A DNA stretch of 64,000 nucleotides from Coprococcus eutactus (GCF_025149915.1 NZ_CP102278.1:496001-560000); one strand, 5' to 3'; positions 45,148 to 55,247 are shown, counted from the stretch's first letter. Numbers and translations are program-made. Notes: generated from the letters alone by a model not told the origin.

Positions 45148-46022
45148 TGGCTAAATCAAATAATGGGATTAAAGCAAGAAGCAAATGGACACTGGGAGAC
45201 ATCGTGGTTCATATCATACTGGTAATCCTTTCGGTTATCTGGGTACTGCCGATCGCATGGATAATCATGATAAGCTTCAGAGGAGAGAAAGGACAGTATG
45301 TTTCAACTCTGCTGCCAAAGTCTCTGACTCTGGCGAACTATACAAAGCTTTTTACAGACACAGGTATTCTGAATTTCATGCAGATGTTCAAGAATACTTT
45401 GATAATAGCAATTTTCTCATGTATAATATCAACAGCGTTCGTGCTTGCAGTTTCATACTGTATGTCAAGAATGCGTTTCAGACTGAGAAAGCCATTTATG
45501 AATGTGGCACTTATCCTTGGAATGTTCCCGGGATTCATGGCTATGATAGCTGTGTATTACATCCTTAAGGTTCTGGGACTTTCAGAAGGCTCGCTCATCA
45601 GGGTTGCTCTGGTACTCGTATATTCAGGCGGTTCAGGACTTGGATTCTATATCGCCAAAGGATTCTTTGATACTATACCAAAGTCGCTGGAAGAAGCAGC
45701 ATACCTTGATGGTGCTACAAGATGGCAGTCATTTACAAGGATCATCATACCACTCAGCCGTCCGATCATAGTTTATACGGTTCTGAATTCGTTCCTTGCA
45801 CCATGGATTGATTTCGTGTTTGCCAAGGTTATATGCAGAGCCAACAAGGACTATTACACAGTATCCATCGGACTTTGGAACATGCTCGAGAAAGAGTATG
45901 TGTACAACTGGTTCAACTCATTTGCGGCTGGCGCAGTGCTGATATCCGTACCGATTATCATTCTCTTTATGGTAATGCAGAAGTGCTACAAGGATAGCAT
46001 GTCTGGAGGCGTAAAGGGTTAA
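45147..46022 (+). CDS. Sugar ABC transporter permease, MalG-like
   Basis: 291 residues, six membrane helices. EAA loop: EEAAYLDGATRWQSFTRIIIPLSRP. The terminal ISVPIIILFMVMQKCYKDSMSGGVKG is typical of MalG. Forms the translocation pore with the MalF-like protein upstream. Confidence 0.93.
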   Translation: MAKSNNGIKARSKWTLGDIVVHIILVILSVIWVLPIAWIIMISFRGEKGQYVSTLLPKSLTLANYTKLFTDTGILNFMQMFKNTLIIAIFSCIISTAFVLAVSYCMSRMRFRLRKPFMNVALILGMFPGFMAMIAVYYILKVLGLSEGSLIRVALVLVYSGGSGLGFYIAKGFFDTIPKSLEEAAYLDGATRWQSFTRIIIPLSRPIIVYTVLNSFLAPWIDFVFAKVICRANKDYYTVSIGLWNMLEKEYVYNWFNSFAAGAVLISVPIIILFMVMQKCYKDSMSGGVKG

Positions 46023-46071
46023 GGATAATATATGAAATTATTTGCATAAACAAGTGGAATGAGGAAAGCAT

Positions 46072-47781
46072 ATGCCAGCAGAGCGATATAAATTCAAGTA
46101 TCTGAAAAAAATAATAACATGTGTGCTAACAATTACCCTTATAATAATATGTGGCTGCCAGGACAATAACACCCCCTCCAACCCGTCTAAGGCGACCACA
46201 GATGCAGAATATGAGTCTGCCATGCATATTGCGGAGACAACGCCGCTTGGAAGGTATCCGGAACAGCTCACCTATACCCTGGGAAAGCTGTCCGGTGCAA
46301 ATAATTCAAATCTCCCACAGGGAGAAACGTATGAAAATAACGCATACACACAGATATTAAACGAAATCTTAAATGTGCAGAACCAGGATATATTTGAGGC
46401 TGCTGATAATCAGTATGATGATAATGTATCCATGGTGATAGCACAGAAGGATCTTCCGGATGTGATGATCGTCCAGGACATGGATGAGCTGCAGTATCTG
46501 GTGGAAAATGACATGATCGAGGATCTCACAGACAGTTATAACAACTGTATGAGTGAAACGATAAAGAACATATATAAGAGTTATGGCAGCAGTATCATGG
46601 ATGTGGTCACATTTGATGACCGTATCATGGCCATACCTGAGACAAATATATCAGATGGACCAAATCTGATATGGCTTAGAAAAGACTGGATGGATAAGCT
46701 GGGACTTGATGCTCCGAGAACACTTTCGGATGCGGAGGAGATCATCAGGCAGTTTATTGAGAAGGATCCGGGAAATAATGGTGAAGGAAATACCGTAGGG
46801 CTGGTGGCAGACACAAGTCTCTGCGGCGGTTGTGGTTATAGCAGCGAGTACACGCTCGACATTGTATTTGCCGCATATGGGGCATTTCCAAAACAGTGGA
46901 TAAAGGATGAGGACGGAAAAGTTGTGTATGGTTCTGTACAGCCGGAGGCAAAGAAGGCTCTGGAGCATATACATGAGATGTACGAGGAAGAGATTCTGGA
47001 TCAGAATTTCCTCATGCGGACAAGCAGCAATATAATAGAACTCATAGTGAATGGACAGTGTGGTTCGTTCTTCGGACCATGGTGGGCTCCAAATAATCCT
47101 CTTATGGACGCTGTAGCGGACGATCCAACAGCAAAATGGGAACCATATCTGCTTGCCACAGAGGAAAATGGTTCAACGAGTTATCATACCCAAGTTCCGT
47201 ATGGCAACTTTGTGGTTGTCAAAAAGGGATATGAGCACCCGGAGATAGTGTGCAAGATAATAAGTGTGCTGTTTGACTATGTAAGATATGAGGATAAAGA
47301 CAATCAGGCTATAAAGGATTACTACAAACTCAATGTGGATCCTACCGCAAGACCACTTGCGATGAACGTGGATTACAACAATGCACTTAAGATATGTTAT
47401 GGCGAGCTGAGCCATGTGTTCTCTGGCGTAAGGCAGCCAGATGATCTGAATCTGCTGGAACAGTCTTATTATGAAGCATGTGATTCATATCTTAAGAATG
47501 AAGATAATGCGTCATCGGAGGACTGGGCGGCATATACATCCCGTATAACTGCGTGCAAGATCCTCAATGATGCGCGTACAAATAAAGTCGAATCTCTGTA
47601 CTTCGGGGAGACCGAGACCATGATGTCAGACTGGTGGCACCTTGAGAATCTAGAGAGCGACACTTACCTGAAGATAGTTACAGGTGAAGCAGATCTGGAT
47701 GAATTTGATAGTTTCGTGGACAATTGGTACAAGACTGGTGGAACAACTATTACCAAGGAAGTTCGACGTGAGTGCCGGTAG
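46072..47781 (+). CDS. Second extracellular solute-binding lipoprotein (LipO/YtcQ-like)
   Basis: 569 residues. Short basic N terminus, hydrophobic stretch and lipobox ICGC (Cys29). The mature protein has VMIVQDMDELQYLVENDMIEDLTD, IPETNISDGPNLIWLRKDWMDKLG, FFGPWWAPNNPL and YGNFVVVKKGYEHPE, typical of the large LipO-type solute-binding proteins. It follows the permease genes by 50 bases. It may bind a second oligosaccharide for the same permease or feed the YesM sensor. Confidence 0.85.
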   Translation: MPAERYKFKYLKKIITCVLTITLIIICGCQDNNTPSNPSKATTDAEYESAMHIAETTPLGRYPEQLTYTLGKLSGANNSNLPQGETYENNAYTQILNEILNVQNQDIFEAADNQYDDNVSMVIAQKDLPDVMIVQDMDELQYLVENDMIEDLTDSYNNCMSETIKNIYKSYGSSIMDVVTFDDRIMAIPETNISDGPNLIWLRKDWMDKLGLDAPRTLSDAEEIIRQFIEKDPGNNGEGNTVGLVADTSLCGGCGYSSEYTLDIVFAAYGAFPKQWIKDEDGKVVYGSVQPEAKKALEHIHEMYEEEILDQNFLMRTSSNIIELIVNGQCGSFFGPWWAPNNPLMDAVADDPTAKWEPYLLATEENGSTSYHTQVPYGNFVVVKKGYEHPEIVCKIISVLFDYVRYEDKDNQAIKDYYKLNVDPTARPLAMNVDYNNALKICYGELSHVFSGVRQPDDLNLLEQSYYEACDSYLKNEDNASSEDWAAYTSRITACKILNDARTNKVESLYFGETETMMSDWWHLENLESDTYLKIVTGEADLDEFDSFVDNWYKTGGTTITKEVRRECR

Positions 47782-47827
47782 CTGGATATATAATTAAATA
47801 AAAATGATCACTCGCTATTTTCTATAG

Positions 47828-47860
47828 AACCTGACGGTGTCAAAACCGTCAGGTTTTTTG
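47828..47860 (+). terminator. Rho-independent terminator of the transporter operon
   Basis: AACCTGACGGT pairs with ACCGTCAGGTT, followed by TTTTTGCTTTT. Confidence 0.9.
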
Positions 47861-47882
47861 CTTTTCCGGACGGAACGTCCAT

Positions 47883-47914
47883 GGGGACGGAGGGGACAGG
47901 TACCTCCGTCCCCC
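47883..47914 (+). repeat. REP-like palindromic repeat, copy 4
   Basis: GGGGACGGAGG, GGACAGGTA, CCTCCGTCCCC, the long version as at 38564. It follows a transporter terminator by about 20 bases. Confidence 0.75.
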
Positions 47915-47959
47915 CTAAGGGTATGAATATAATTGGTGTAATGCGCACAAGGATGAGAT

Positions 47960-47987
47960 TGTAAAAAAAGCTCAAAATTTATATACT
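47960..47987 (+). promoter_or_regulatory. Sigma-A-type promoter for the HAD hydrolase
   Basis: TTGTAA at 47960-47965, 16-base spacer, TATACT at 47982-47987, 51 bases before the ATG. Confidence 0.55.
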
Positions 47988-48038
47988 ATGTATACAGTAT
48001 GAACTAGAACACCCGGCACAATACATAGGAGGATATAT

Positions 48039-48737
48039 ATGATAAGAGCAATAGTATTTGATTTAGATGATACATTATACGACTGCCTTCACGAGAATGA
48101 TAAGGCAGTGGAAGACACTGTGAGATATGTGGCAAATGAACTTCTTCATATAGATGAAGTGACAGTGATGAAAGCATTTGAAGAAGGCAGAGACATGGTA
48201 AAGGATCAGCTCTCTGCCTGGGATATGGCGGCGCAGCACAACAGGGTGTTGTATTTCCAGAAGATGCTGGAGATCCTGGGGGTATCACCATTTAAGTATG
48301 ATCTGCAGGTGTATAATTACTTCTGGAACAATTTTCTGAACAAGATATCCATATTCCCCGGGGCATTGGAGTTTATAGATGATATGAAAGCCAGAGGGAT
48401 AAAGATAGGTATCTGTACAGATATGACTGCTCATATCCAGTTCAGGAAGATAGACAGACTTGGACTTACGGGCAGACTTGACGCAATGATAACAAGCGAG
48501 GAGGCTGGTATAGAAAAGCCGAACCGCAGGATGTTTGATATGATAGCCACAAAGCTGGGCGTAAAGAACGATGAGGTCATCTATGTGGGTGATAGCTACA
48601 AGAAGGATATCATGGGAGCGAAAAATGCCGGAATGACACCAGTGTGGTATCTGTCGCTGCAGAACAAGACGGACGAGGATGTACTGGCTGTGTCCAGCTA
48701 TCCGGAACTTAAGAACATAGTGAATAGGGTGATGTAA
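48039..48737 (+). CDS. HAD-family hydrolase, subfamily IA
   Basis: 232 residues. Motif I FDLDDTLYD with both aspartates, an alpha-helical cap, motif II ICTDMT, motif III lysine in EAGIEKPNRRMF, and motif IV IYVGDSYKKDIMGAKNAGM. Likely a small-molecule phosphatase, YjjG-like. ATG after AGGAGG. Confidence 0.9.
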   Translation: MIRAIVFDLDDTLYDCLHENDKAVEDTVRYVANELLHIDEVTVMKAFEEGRDMVKDQLSAWDMAAQHNRVLYFQKMLEILGVSPFKYDLQVYNYFWNNFLNKISIFPGALEFIDDMKARGIKIGICTDMTAHIQFRKIDRLGLTGRLDAMITSEEAGIEKPNRRMFDMIATKLGVKNDEVIYVGDSYKKDIMGAKNAGMTPVWYLSLQNKTDEDVLAVSSYPELKNIVNRVM

Positions 48738-48741
48738 AAAT

Positions 48742-48790
48742 GCCGGAGTGCGTGATAATTAAAAATCACATACTCCGGCTTATTTTGTTT
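48742..48790. terminator. Bidirectional terminator
   Basis: GCCGGAGTGCGTGA pairs with TCACATACTCCGGC; T-rich on the right and A-rich on the left, between convergent genes. Confidence 0.8.
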
Positions 48791-50117
48791 AATATCCGTA
48801 TTTCTTTTTATTTTTTATAAGGAAGGTGATAGTTATGACAAGGGTCACAGCCTCCGCTACGGCCACAGCACACCAGATTCCATTGATGCCAAACACCATA
48901 GGCAGCATCAACACCGCTGCAAGCTGTATCACCAGTGTTCTGAGGAAAGATATGGTTGCGGATACAAGCCCGTTGCCTAGACCTGTGAAGAAACCTGAGC
49001 CAAATACGTTGAATCCGCAGAACAGGAATGATATGGAAAAAAGCATCATACCGGTCTGGGTCATACGGCATAGTGTATCATCATAGCCAACAAATATTCT
49101 TGCGATAGGGAGTGCCAGAACCTCGGACAAAACCGTCATTGTTATGGCTGTGACGGCGGTGATCACAAGGCTTTTTTTAAGCAGGCTGTGCAGCTGTTTT
49201 TTGTTACCGGCACCATAGTTATAACCGATGATAGGCGTGACTCCGATGGCATAACCGAAGAATATTGCCATGAATATGAATGACACATACATTATCACAC
49301 CATATGCTGCTATACCATTTTCATTCGCAAGTTTCATAAGCTGCAGGTTATAGACCACAGACACAAGGGATGTGGACAGGTTGGTAAGCATCTCAGAAGA
49401 GCCGTTTCCACAGGCTTTCCAGATACACTTCCAGTCAAACTTTGCTTTCGTCAGTTTTAACGATCCTGTTGTGTTGGTCGCAAAATATATGAGCGGTACT
49501 ACACTTCCTATAATCTGTCCGCACACTGTGGCAGCCGCAGCTCCGGCTATGCCGAGGCGGAACACAAACATGAGAAGAAAATCAAGTACCATGTTGGTGA
49601 TACCCGCAAGTACTGAAACCAGCAGACCAAGGTTTTGTTTCTCTGCCGTTGTAAGAAAACTCTGAAAACTGTTCTGAAGCATAAAAAACGGCTCTGACAG
49701 AATGAGTATTCTTCCGTATAATATGGCGTCTGAGCGTATAGTATCGCTGGCTCCGAGGAGCTCGACTATCTGGGGCATGAAGACAAATCCTATGACTGCC
49801 ACAATGCAGGACGAGATGATGATAAGCCACACCAGCATCGAGAATACTTCATTTGCCTTTTTCTTTTCCCCGAGCCCCATATAATATGAAGTCAGTGCGC
49901 TGCCTCCCGTACCGATCATGAATCCTATGGCGGATATCGCCATCAGCACAGGCATGACCAGATTGACCGCTGCAAATGGATTCTTGCCTATGATGTTGGA
50001 GACAAAGTAGCCGTCCACAATGCTGTAGATGGATGTCATGATCATCATGGCAATGCACGGCAGCACATATCTTATAAGCTTTTTATATGTAAATGAATCA
50101 GAAAGTCTTATTTCCAT
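48789..50117 (-). CDS. MATE-family efflux transporter
   Basis: 442 residues with 12 membrane helices. Opening KLIRYVLPCIAMMIMTSIYSIVDGYFVSNIIG and AAVNLVMPVLMAISAIGFMIGTGGSAL are typical of the clostridial MATE group. Exports cationic or other toxic compounds by Na+ or H+ exchange. It overlaps the marR-type gene by 10 bases, so it is probably under that repressor. Confidence 0.92.
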   Translation of the reverse strand: MEIRLSDSFTYKKLIRYVLPCIAMMIMTSIYSIVDGYFVSNIIGKNPFAAVNLVMPVLMAISAIGFMIGTGGSALTSYYMGLGEKKKANEVFSMLVWLIIISSCIVAVIGFVFMPQIVELLGASDTIRSDAILYGRILILSEPFFMLQNSFQSFLTTAEKQNLGLLVSVLAGITNMVLDFLLMFVFRLGIAGAAAATVCGQIIGSVVPLIYFATNTTGSLKLTKAKFDWKCIWKACGNGSSEMLTNLSTSLVSVVYNLQLMKLANENGIAAYGVIMYVSFIFMAIFFGYAIGVTPIIGYNYGAGNKKQLHSLLKKSLVITAVTAITMTVLSEVLALPIARIFVGYDDTLCRMTQTGMMLFSISFLFCGFNVFGSGFFTGLGNGLVSATISFLRTLVIQLAAVLMLPMVFGINGIWCAVAVAEAVTLVITITFLIKNKKKYGY

Positions 50118-50572
50118 AATCCTTCAGTTCCTTTCTTAAGGTAATCGAGCTGACGCTGCATGAGTGAGAGCAGAAGTTCTCTTTCCTCATCCGTAAAACT
50201 CGAAAATGATGAAATATCAGCATTTGTCAGTGGCGTAATATATTTGTTGGCGAATGAGACTCCATTTTCCGTGAGTGATAAATATTTAATGTTCCCTGCA
50301 CCTTTGTGTGTTGTCAGAGAAATGAGTCCCTTGCCTTCCAGTTTTTTGACAGCAGAGTTGCATGTCTGTCTGGGTATGAACCATGTGTCGCATAGCTCTG
50401 CCTGAGTAAGTTCAGCTTTATTCTCAATGGTCAATATATAAATTATCCAGAAAGCAGTTTCAGGCAGCCCGGAGTTTCTTGCCGCCTCCTGCCAGATATC
50501 GTCCTGAGCTTTCCAGAGGGTGTTAAATATGCGTAGCTGTTCTTGTAAATGACTGTCTTTATATGCGATCAT
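50108..50572 (-). CDS. MarR-family transcriptional regulator
   Basis: 154 residues. The winged helix has ELTQAELCDTWFIPRQTCNSAVKKLEGKGLISL, then the wing and YLSLTENG. Upstream of and overlapping the MATE gene. Likely a ligand-responsive repressor of this two-gene operon. Confidence 0.9.
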   Translation of the reverse strand: MIAYKDSHLQEQLRIFNTLWKAQDDIWQEAARNSGLPETAFWIIYILTIENKAELTQAELCDTWFIPRQTCNSAVKKLEGKGLISLTTHKGAGNIKYLSLTENGVSFANKYITPLTNADISSFSSFTDEERELLLSLMQRQLDYLKKGTEGLWK

Positions 50573-50689
50573 AAAATATGAAAAAACTCCTTTAGTTATT
50601 ATTGGGGTGCAAATTTAAACCCATAGCAATGAGAAAGTATTTTCTTAAAATATATGATATTTGATCGGGAAAGCACCACTATCCAATAT

Positions 50690-50707
50690 AAATCCGAAAT
50701 CGGATTT
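50690..50707. promoter_or_regulatory. 18-bp perfect palindrome in the marR-SDR intergenic region
   Basis: AAATCCGAAATCGGATTT, two 8-base arms around AA. It lies in the 358-base space between divergent genes and is a candidate operator for the MarR protein or for the SDR gene. Apart from the promoter at 50804 nothing else was seen in this gap. Confidence 0.5.
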
Positions 50708-50803
50708 AGTCAAGCAAGTTTATATAAATTTTAATAAGAGGACAGGATAGTGGGTTAAGTAAAGATATGCATAAATATTTTCATTTAAAGGTATGTGAAT
50801 GAG

Positions 50804-50832
50804 TTGTTTTGGGTAGGTAGTGTGGCTATAAT
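50804..50832 (+). promoter_or_regulatory. Sigma-A-type promoter for the SDR gene
   Basis: TTGTTT at 50804-50809, 17-base spacer, TATAAT at 50827-50832, 100 bases before the ATG. Confidence 0.6.
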
Positions 50833-50931
50833 AATAGACATGGGCTATGAATTTATAGATATATGTTATGGATGACTGAAATCTATGCGATGTGAAGAAA
50901 GTAGTCATGGCCAGGAAAGGAGTATATACTT

Positions 50932-51732
50932 ATGGGGTTTTTAACAGGTAAGACAGCGATAATAACAGGAGGTGGACGTGCAGTTCTCAGTGATGGAAGT
51001 TGTGGATCCATCGGATACGGAATAGCGACAGCATATGCCAAGGAAGGTGCCAATCTGGTGCTTACAGGACGTAATGTCCAGAAGCTTGAGGATGCAAAGG
51101 CAGAGCTTGAGAGCAAATATGGGATCAAGGTTCTTGCAGTCCAGGCTGATGTAAACGCAGGTGCGGACAATGAGAGCGTTGTCAAGAACGTTGTGGAGCA
51201 GGCAGTTAAGGAATTTGGAAGAATAGATGTGCTCATCAACAATGCGCAGGCATCTGCATCAGGCGTTACCATCGCAGATCACACAACAGCACAGTTTGAC
51301 CTTGCCATATATTCAGGTCTTTACGCTGCATTTTACTATATGCAGGCATGCTATCCATATCTGAAGGAGACAAAGGGTTCAGTCATCAACTTTGCATCAG
51401 GTGCAGGTCTCTTTGGAAATTACGGACAGTGTGCATATGCGGCAGCGAAGGAAGGCATCAGGGGCCTTACAAGAGTTGCAGCTACAGAGTGGGCAGCTGA
51501 TGGAATAAATGTCAATATAGTATGTCCTCTCGCATGGACATCACAGCTTGAGAACTTCGAGAAGGCATATCCGGATGCGTTCAAGGCAAATGTAAAGATG
51601 CCGCCAATGGGACACTTCGGAGACGTAGAGAAGGAGATTGGACGTGCGTGCGTGGCACTCGCATCACCGGATTTCAAGTACATGAGTGGTGAGACCATCA
51701 CACTTGAGGGCGCGATGGGACAGAGACCATAG
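50932..51732 (+). CDS. Short-chain dehydrogenase/reductase
   Basis: 266 residues. Cofactor loop TGGGRAVLSDGSCGSIGYGIA is longer than the classical TGxxxGIG. Other SDR features: DVLINNAQ, catalytic Ser in VINFASGAG, and YAAAK with the catalytic Tyr and Lys. The C terminus MSGETITLEGA is typical. Substrate unknown. ATG after AAAGGAG. Confidence 0.88.
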   Translation: MGFLTGKTAIITGGGRAVLSDGSCGSIGYGIATAYAKEGANLVLTGRNVQKLEDAKAELESKYGIKVLAVQADVNAGADNESVVKNVVEQAVKEFGRIDVLINNAQASASGVTIADHTTAQFDLAIYSGLYAAFYYMQACYPYLKETKGSVINFASGAGLFGNYGQCAYAAAKEGIRGLTRVAATEWAADGINVNIVCPLAWTSQLENFEKAYPDAFKANVKMPPMGHFGDVEKEIGRACVALASPDFKYMSGETITLEGAMGQRP

Positions 51733-51812
51733 AGCAGTCAATATATCAAATATGGCTTATGCTATGATAATAGAATATGATGTATATGCGAAACCTGGTT
51801 CGCAGCTTACAT

Positions 51813-51870
51813 AAAAAATGAGCGTAACACAATAAAACCCAGATGGAAAATGTGTTATGCTCATTTTGTT
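51813..51870. terminator. Bidirectional terminator
   Basis: AAAATGAGCGTAACACA pairs with TGTGTTATGCTCATTTT, one mismatch or G-U, T-rich on both strands, between convergent genes. Confidence 0.85.
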
Positions 51871-51878
51871 TAGCCGAC

Positions 51879-52355
51879 TCAGTCATCAACTATCTTGAAG
51901 GGAAGTAAGTATAATATGAGTAAGGCGGCACCTAGACCGAACATGAAAACGGAAGTGAATGTAGGTGTTCTCTTCATGGCAATGTCAGTCACGGCATTTT
52001 CTGGATTGCCTTTTTTGTAGTATACTTTGACGGATTCTCCCATGTTAAAGTAATTAGTACCAGTGTATACTGTCTGGGTATATGTCTGGTCATCAATGGT
52101 GTATTCGACGATTGTATCAAAGGTTACTGTATGGTTACTGGCTTTTCTGTAACGACCGGAATAATAATCATACTGTTCAGAATACTTTACATATCCGGTT
52201 GTCTGTTCACAGCCAATACTTTGAGTCCATGCAATGATATCCGGTACGATATACTTCAAGCAGCCAAGCCCACCCAGTATCAAAAAAACGATCGCTAGGT
52301 ACAGTGCCTTTATGTTTTCCGGGTTTCTCCGGTAGTCTTTCACGATTTTCGTCAT
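51879..52355 (-). CDS. DUF3592-like membrane protein
   Basis: 158 residues. Two hydrophobic segments (about 17-42 and 132-152) flank a soluble domain with ATTGYVKYSEQYDYY-like start, VEYTIDDQTYTQTVYTG and GESVKVYYKKGNPENAV, the DUF3592 pattern. Similar in kind to the partial gene at 63492. Function unknown. Confidence 0.78.
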   Translation of the reverse strand: MTKIVKDYRRNPENIKALYLAIVFLILGGLGCLKYIVPDIIAWTQSIGCEQTTGYVKYSEQYDYYSGRYRKASNHTVTFDTIVEYTIDDQTYTQTVYTGTNYFNMGESVKVYYKKGNPENAVTDIAMKRTPTFTSVFMFGLGAALLILYLLPFKIVDD

Positions 52356-52609
52356 TAGAATAATCCCCCTTAAAAATAAAACTTGTCATCCTCCCAAGTT
52401 TGATGACCATCCACATTATAATATAAAAAATGTATTAATAAAATGTAATATTACAATATAATATGCTGTGAATTATCTCAAATAACTTACTTTAAAATAA
52501 TTTTAAATATATCCACATCTATATTCACATCTCAAACCAGATGGCCTTCCGCTTGTCGTTAATGAGATACAAGGTTTCTTAAAAAAATATGAAATATCTG
52601 CCATCCTTC

Positions 52610-52639
52610 TTGAATAACCTTACTTAGAGTACTTATAAT
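52610..52639 (+). promoter_or_regulatory. Sigma-A-type promoter for the P-type ATPase
   Basis: TTGAAT at 52610-52615, 18-base spacer, TATAAT at 52634-52639. The 52356-52664 gap holds nothing else evident. Confidence 0.55.
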
Positions 52640-52742
52640 AGAACTTTATTAAAGAAATAATGAGATGTCATGGGCAGTCGATGCAAAATGCTGCTCGATG
52701 CATAACATTTGCCGACCATATACACAGGAAGAGGTGTTTTAT

Positions 52743-55247
52743 TTGGATACAAACTCAGAAAGCAATTTGGATACACGGGGAGTCCCGATCATGGGTCTTA
52801 CCTCGGAGGAAGTAAGGAAAAGGATCGACAATGGACAGACCAATCACACGGATATAAGTACGCAGAAGACTGTGGGGCAGATCGTCAAGTCCAATCTGCT
52901 CACATATTTCAATCTTATATTCCTCATACTTACGGTGCTGCTATGTATCGTTGGTTCATTTAGGAATCTGACTTTCCTGCCGGTCATCATAGGCAATACG
53001 GTTATAGGAATATTTCAGGAGCTGCGTGCCAAAAAGACTCTTGACAAGATGAGCATGTTAAATGCGCCGCATTCGATAGTTGTGAGAGACGGAGAACAGC
53101 AGAAGATACAATCAGAGGAACTGGTTAAGGACGATATCATCATTCTGTCGGCAGGCAATCAGATATGTGCTGATGCTACGGTGCTCAGCGGCAGTATATC
53201 GGTAAATGAAGCCCTGCTCACCGGTGAGTCGGATGAGATCAAGAAGAAATCAGGTGATCGACTCATGTCCGGAAGCTTTGTGGTGTCCGGGCAGTGCTAT
53301 GCCAAGCTTGACAAGGTGGGCAATGAGTCATACATATCACAGCTCACAGCCCAGGCGAAGGCCATGGGTGACGGCGAACAGTCAGAGATGATCAGGTACA
53401 TCAATAAACTTGTAAAATGGGTTGGAATCATCATCATACCGGTGGGAATCATATTGTTCTGCCAGGCGTATATCATGAATGGAGAGACATTCAAGAAGAG
53501 TGTTGTATCGATGGTTGCGGCGGTTCTCGGAATGATCCCTGAAGGACTTTATCTGCTCACAACTGTTGCGCTTGCGCTCAGCACAATAAGACTTGCGAAG
53601 AAACAAGTGTTACTGCATGACATGAAGAGTATAGAGACACTCGCGAGAGTCGATGTACTCTGTGTGGATAAGACCGGAACCATCACTGAGCCGGGTATGC
53701 AGGTTACAGAGCTGGTGATAAGCGGCAGATGCGGCGATGCCGAGATGGACAAGAGAGCATTTGCGCACTTGCTGGCGGATTACTCGGCGGTCATTGAGGA
53801 CAACAATGCCACAATGGAGGCGATTAGATCCTATGTGGCTAAGAATGAGATAGAGAAGGGCAGCAGGACACTGCTCAAGACACAGCCTTTCACATCAGCG
53901 AACAAATACAGCAAGGTGTCATTTGTCGAAGGAGACTATATGCTTGGTGCTCCGGAGTTTATAATGAAGGATAGGTATGAGGAGATATCCGAAGAGATAG
54001 AGGAGTACCAGAGCAAGGGATACAGAGTCCTTCTTATGGCGGAGTCAGGAGTTTCATATATAGAGAACAACGACGACAAAGATGCGGATGATAGTAAGAA
54101 TATTAATGGAGAGAATTCTATTGGTTCGATAAGACCATTAGGAGGCATATCTCCTATTGGTTATATAGTGCTTTCAAATCCAATAAGGGAAAATGCGGAG
54201 AGCACATTTACATATTTCAAAGAGCAGGGCGTTGCCATAAAAGTCATATCCGGAGATAACCCTGCCACAGTATCAGAGGTGGCAAAGCGGGCAGGCATAG
54301 ATGGAGCGGAGAACTATGTGGATGCGTCCACTTTGGCGTCTGAGAAGGATATAACTGAGGCTGTGGATAAATATACAGTATTTGGAAGAGTTACGCCTAA
54401 ACAGAAGCAGCTCATAGTCAGGGCGCTCCAGAAACAGAAACACACGGTTGCCATGACTGGTGATGGTGTAAATGATATACTCGCAATGAAGGATGCTGAT
54501 TGCAGTATTGCAATGGCATCCGGAAGTGAAGCGGCTGCGCAGGCGGCACAGACGGTGCTTCTGGATTCGGATTTCGGACGTATGCCATATGTGGTGTTTG
54601 AGGGAAGACAGGTAGTCAACAATATACAGAGATCAGCAAGCCTCTTCCTTGTTAAGAATATATTCTCACTGCTGATGGCCATATTCTCAGCGATATTTGC
54701 GATCACATATCCGCTGGAGCCTTCACAGATATCGCTCATAAGCATGTTCACCATAGGATTGCCGGGATTCCTGCTGGCACTTGAGCCGAACAGGAATCGT
54801 ATAGAGGGAAACTTTATGGTAAATGTCATGTTAAAAGCATTGCCTGCAGGACTCACGGATGTGTTGTCAGTCGGAGCACTTGTAATCTGCGGACAGGTCT
54901 TCAATCTCCCGAGTGAGGACATAGCCACAGCCGGCACAATGCTTCTTGCGGTTGTCGGATTCATGATAATAATCAAGATCAGCCATCCGTTCAACAAGAT
55001 GAAGTATGGTGTACTTCTTATCAACATAGTCGGACTGCTGTTCTGTGGCCTTTTCCTCGGCAGGCTGTTTGCCATAGAGTCGATATCCAACATATGTTTC
55101 CTGCTCATGGTTGTATTTGCATTTGCTGCGGAATCTATGTTCAGATATTTGACATTGTTTGTTGAAAAGCTCAGCAGCTTCTTTGGAGACGAGAAGAACA
55201 GACGTAAGATCAGAAGAAAGATAAGGAAATATAACATTTTTAAGTAG
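52743..55247 (+). CDS. Cation-translocating P-type ATPase
   Basis: About 834 residues from the TTG at 52743, which has AGGAAGAGG upstream; an ATG at 52665 in the same frame would add 26 residues of poor quality. Motifs: LLTGESDEIKKK (actuator), CVDKTGTITE (phosphorylated Asp), KVISGDNPATV, MTGDGVNDILAMKDAD. About eight to ten membrane helices, with PEGLYLLTTVAL in the ion path. It resembles the HAD-IC group (CtpE-like, possibly Ca2+). The ion is not certain. Confidence 0.9.
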   Translation: MDTNSESNLDTRGVPIMGLTSEEVRKRIDNGQTNHTDISTQKTVGQIVKSNLLTYFNLIFLILTVLLCIVGSFRNLTFLPVIIGNTVIGIFQELRAKKTLDKMSMLNAPHSIVVRDGEQQKIQSEELVKDDIIILSAGNQICADATVLSGSISVNEALLTGESDEIKKKSGDRLMSGSFVVSGQCYAKLDKVGNESYISQLTAQAKAMGDGEQSEMIRYINKLVKWVGIIIIPVGIILFCQAYIMNGETFKKSVVSMVAAVLGMIPEGLYLLTTVALALSTIRLAKKQVLLHDMKSIETLARVDVLCVDKTGTITEPGMQVTELVISGRCGDAEMDKRAFAHLLADYSAVIEDNNATMEAIRSYVAKNEIEKGSRTLLKTQPFTSANKYSKVSFVEGDYMLGAPEFIMKDRYEEISEEIEEYQSKGYRVLLMAESGVSYIENNDDKDADDSKNINGENSIGSIRPLGGISPIGYIVLSNPIRENAESTFTYFKEQGVAIKVISGDNPATVSEVAKRAGIDGAENYVDASTLASEKDITEAVDKYTVFGRVTPKQKQLIVRALQKQKHTVAMTGDGVNDILAMKDADCSIAMASGSEAAAQAAQTVLLDSDFGRMPYVVFEGRQVVNNIQRSASLFLVKNIFSLLMAIFSAIFAITYPLEPSQISLISMFTIGLPGFLLALEPNRNRIEGNFMVNVMLKALPAGLTDVLSVGALVICGQVFNLPSEDIATAGTMLLAVVGFMIIIKISHPFNKMKYGVLLINIVGLLFCGLFLGRLFAIESISNICFLLMVVFAFAAESMFRYLTLFVEKLSSFFGDEKNRRKIRRKIRKYNIFK

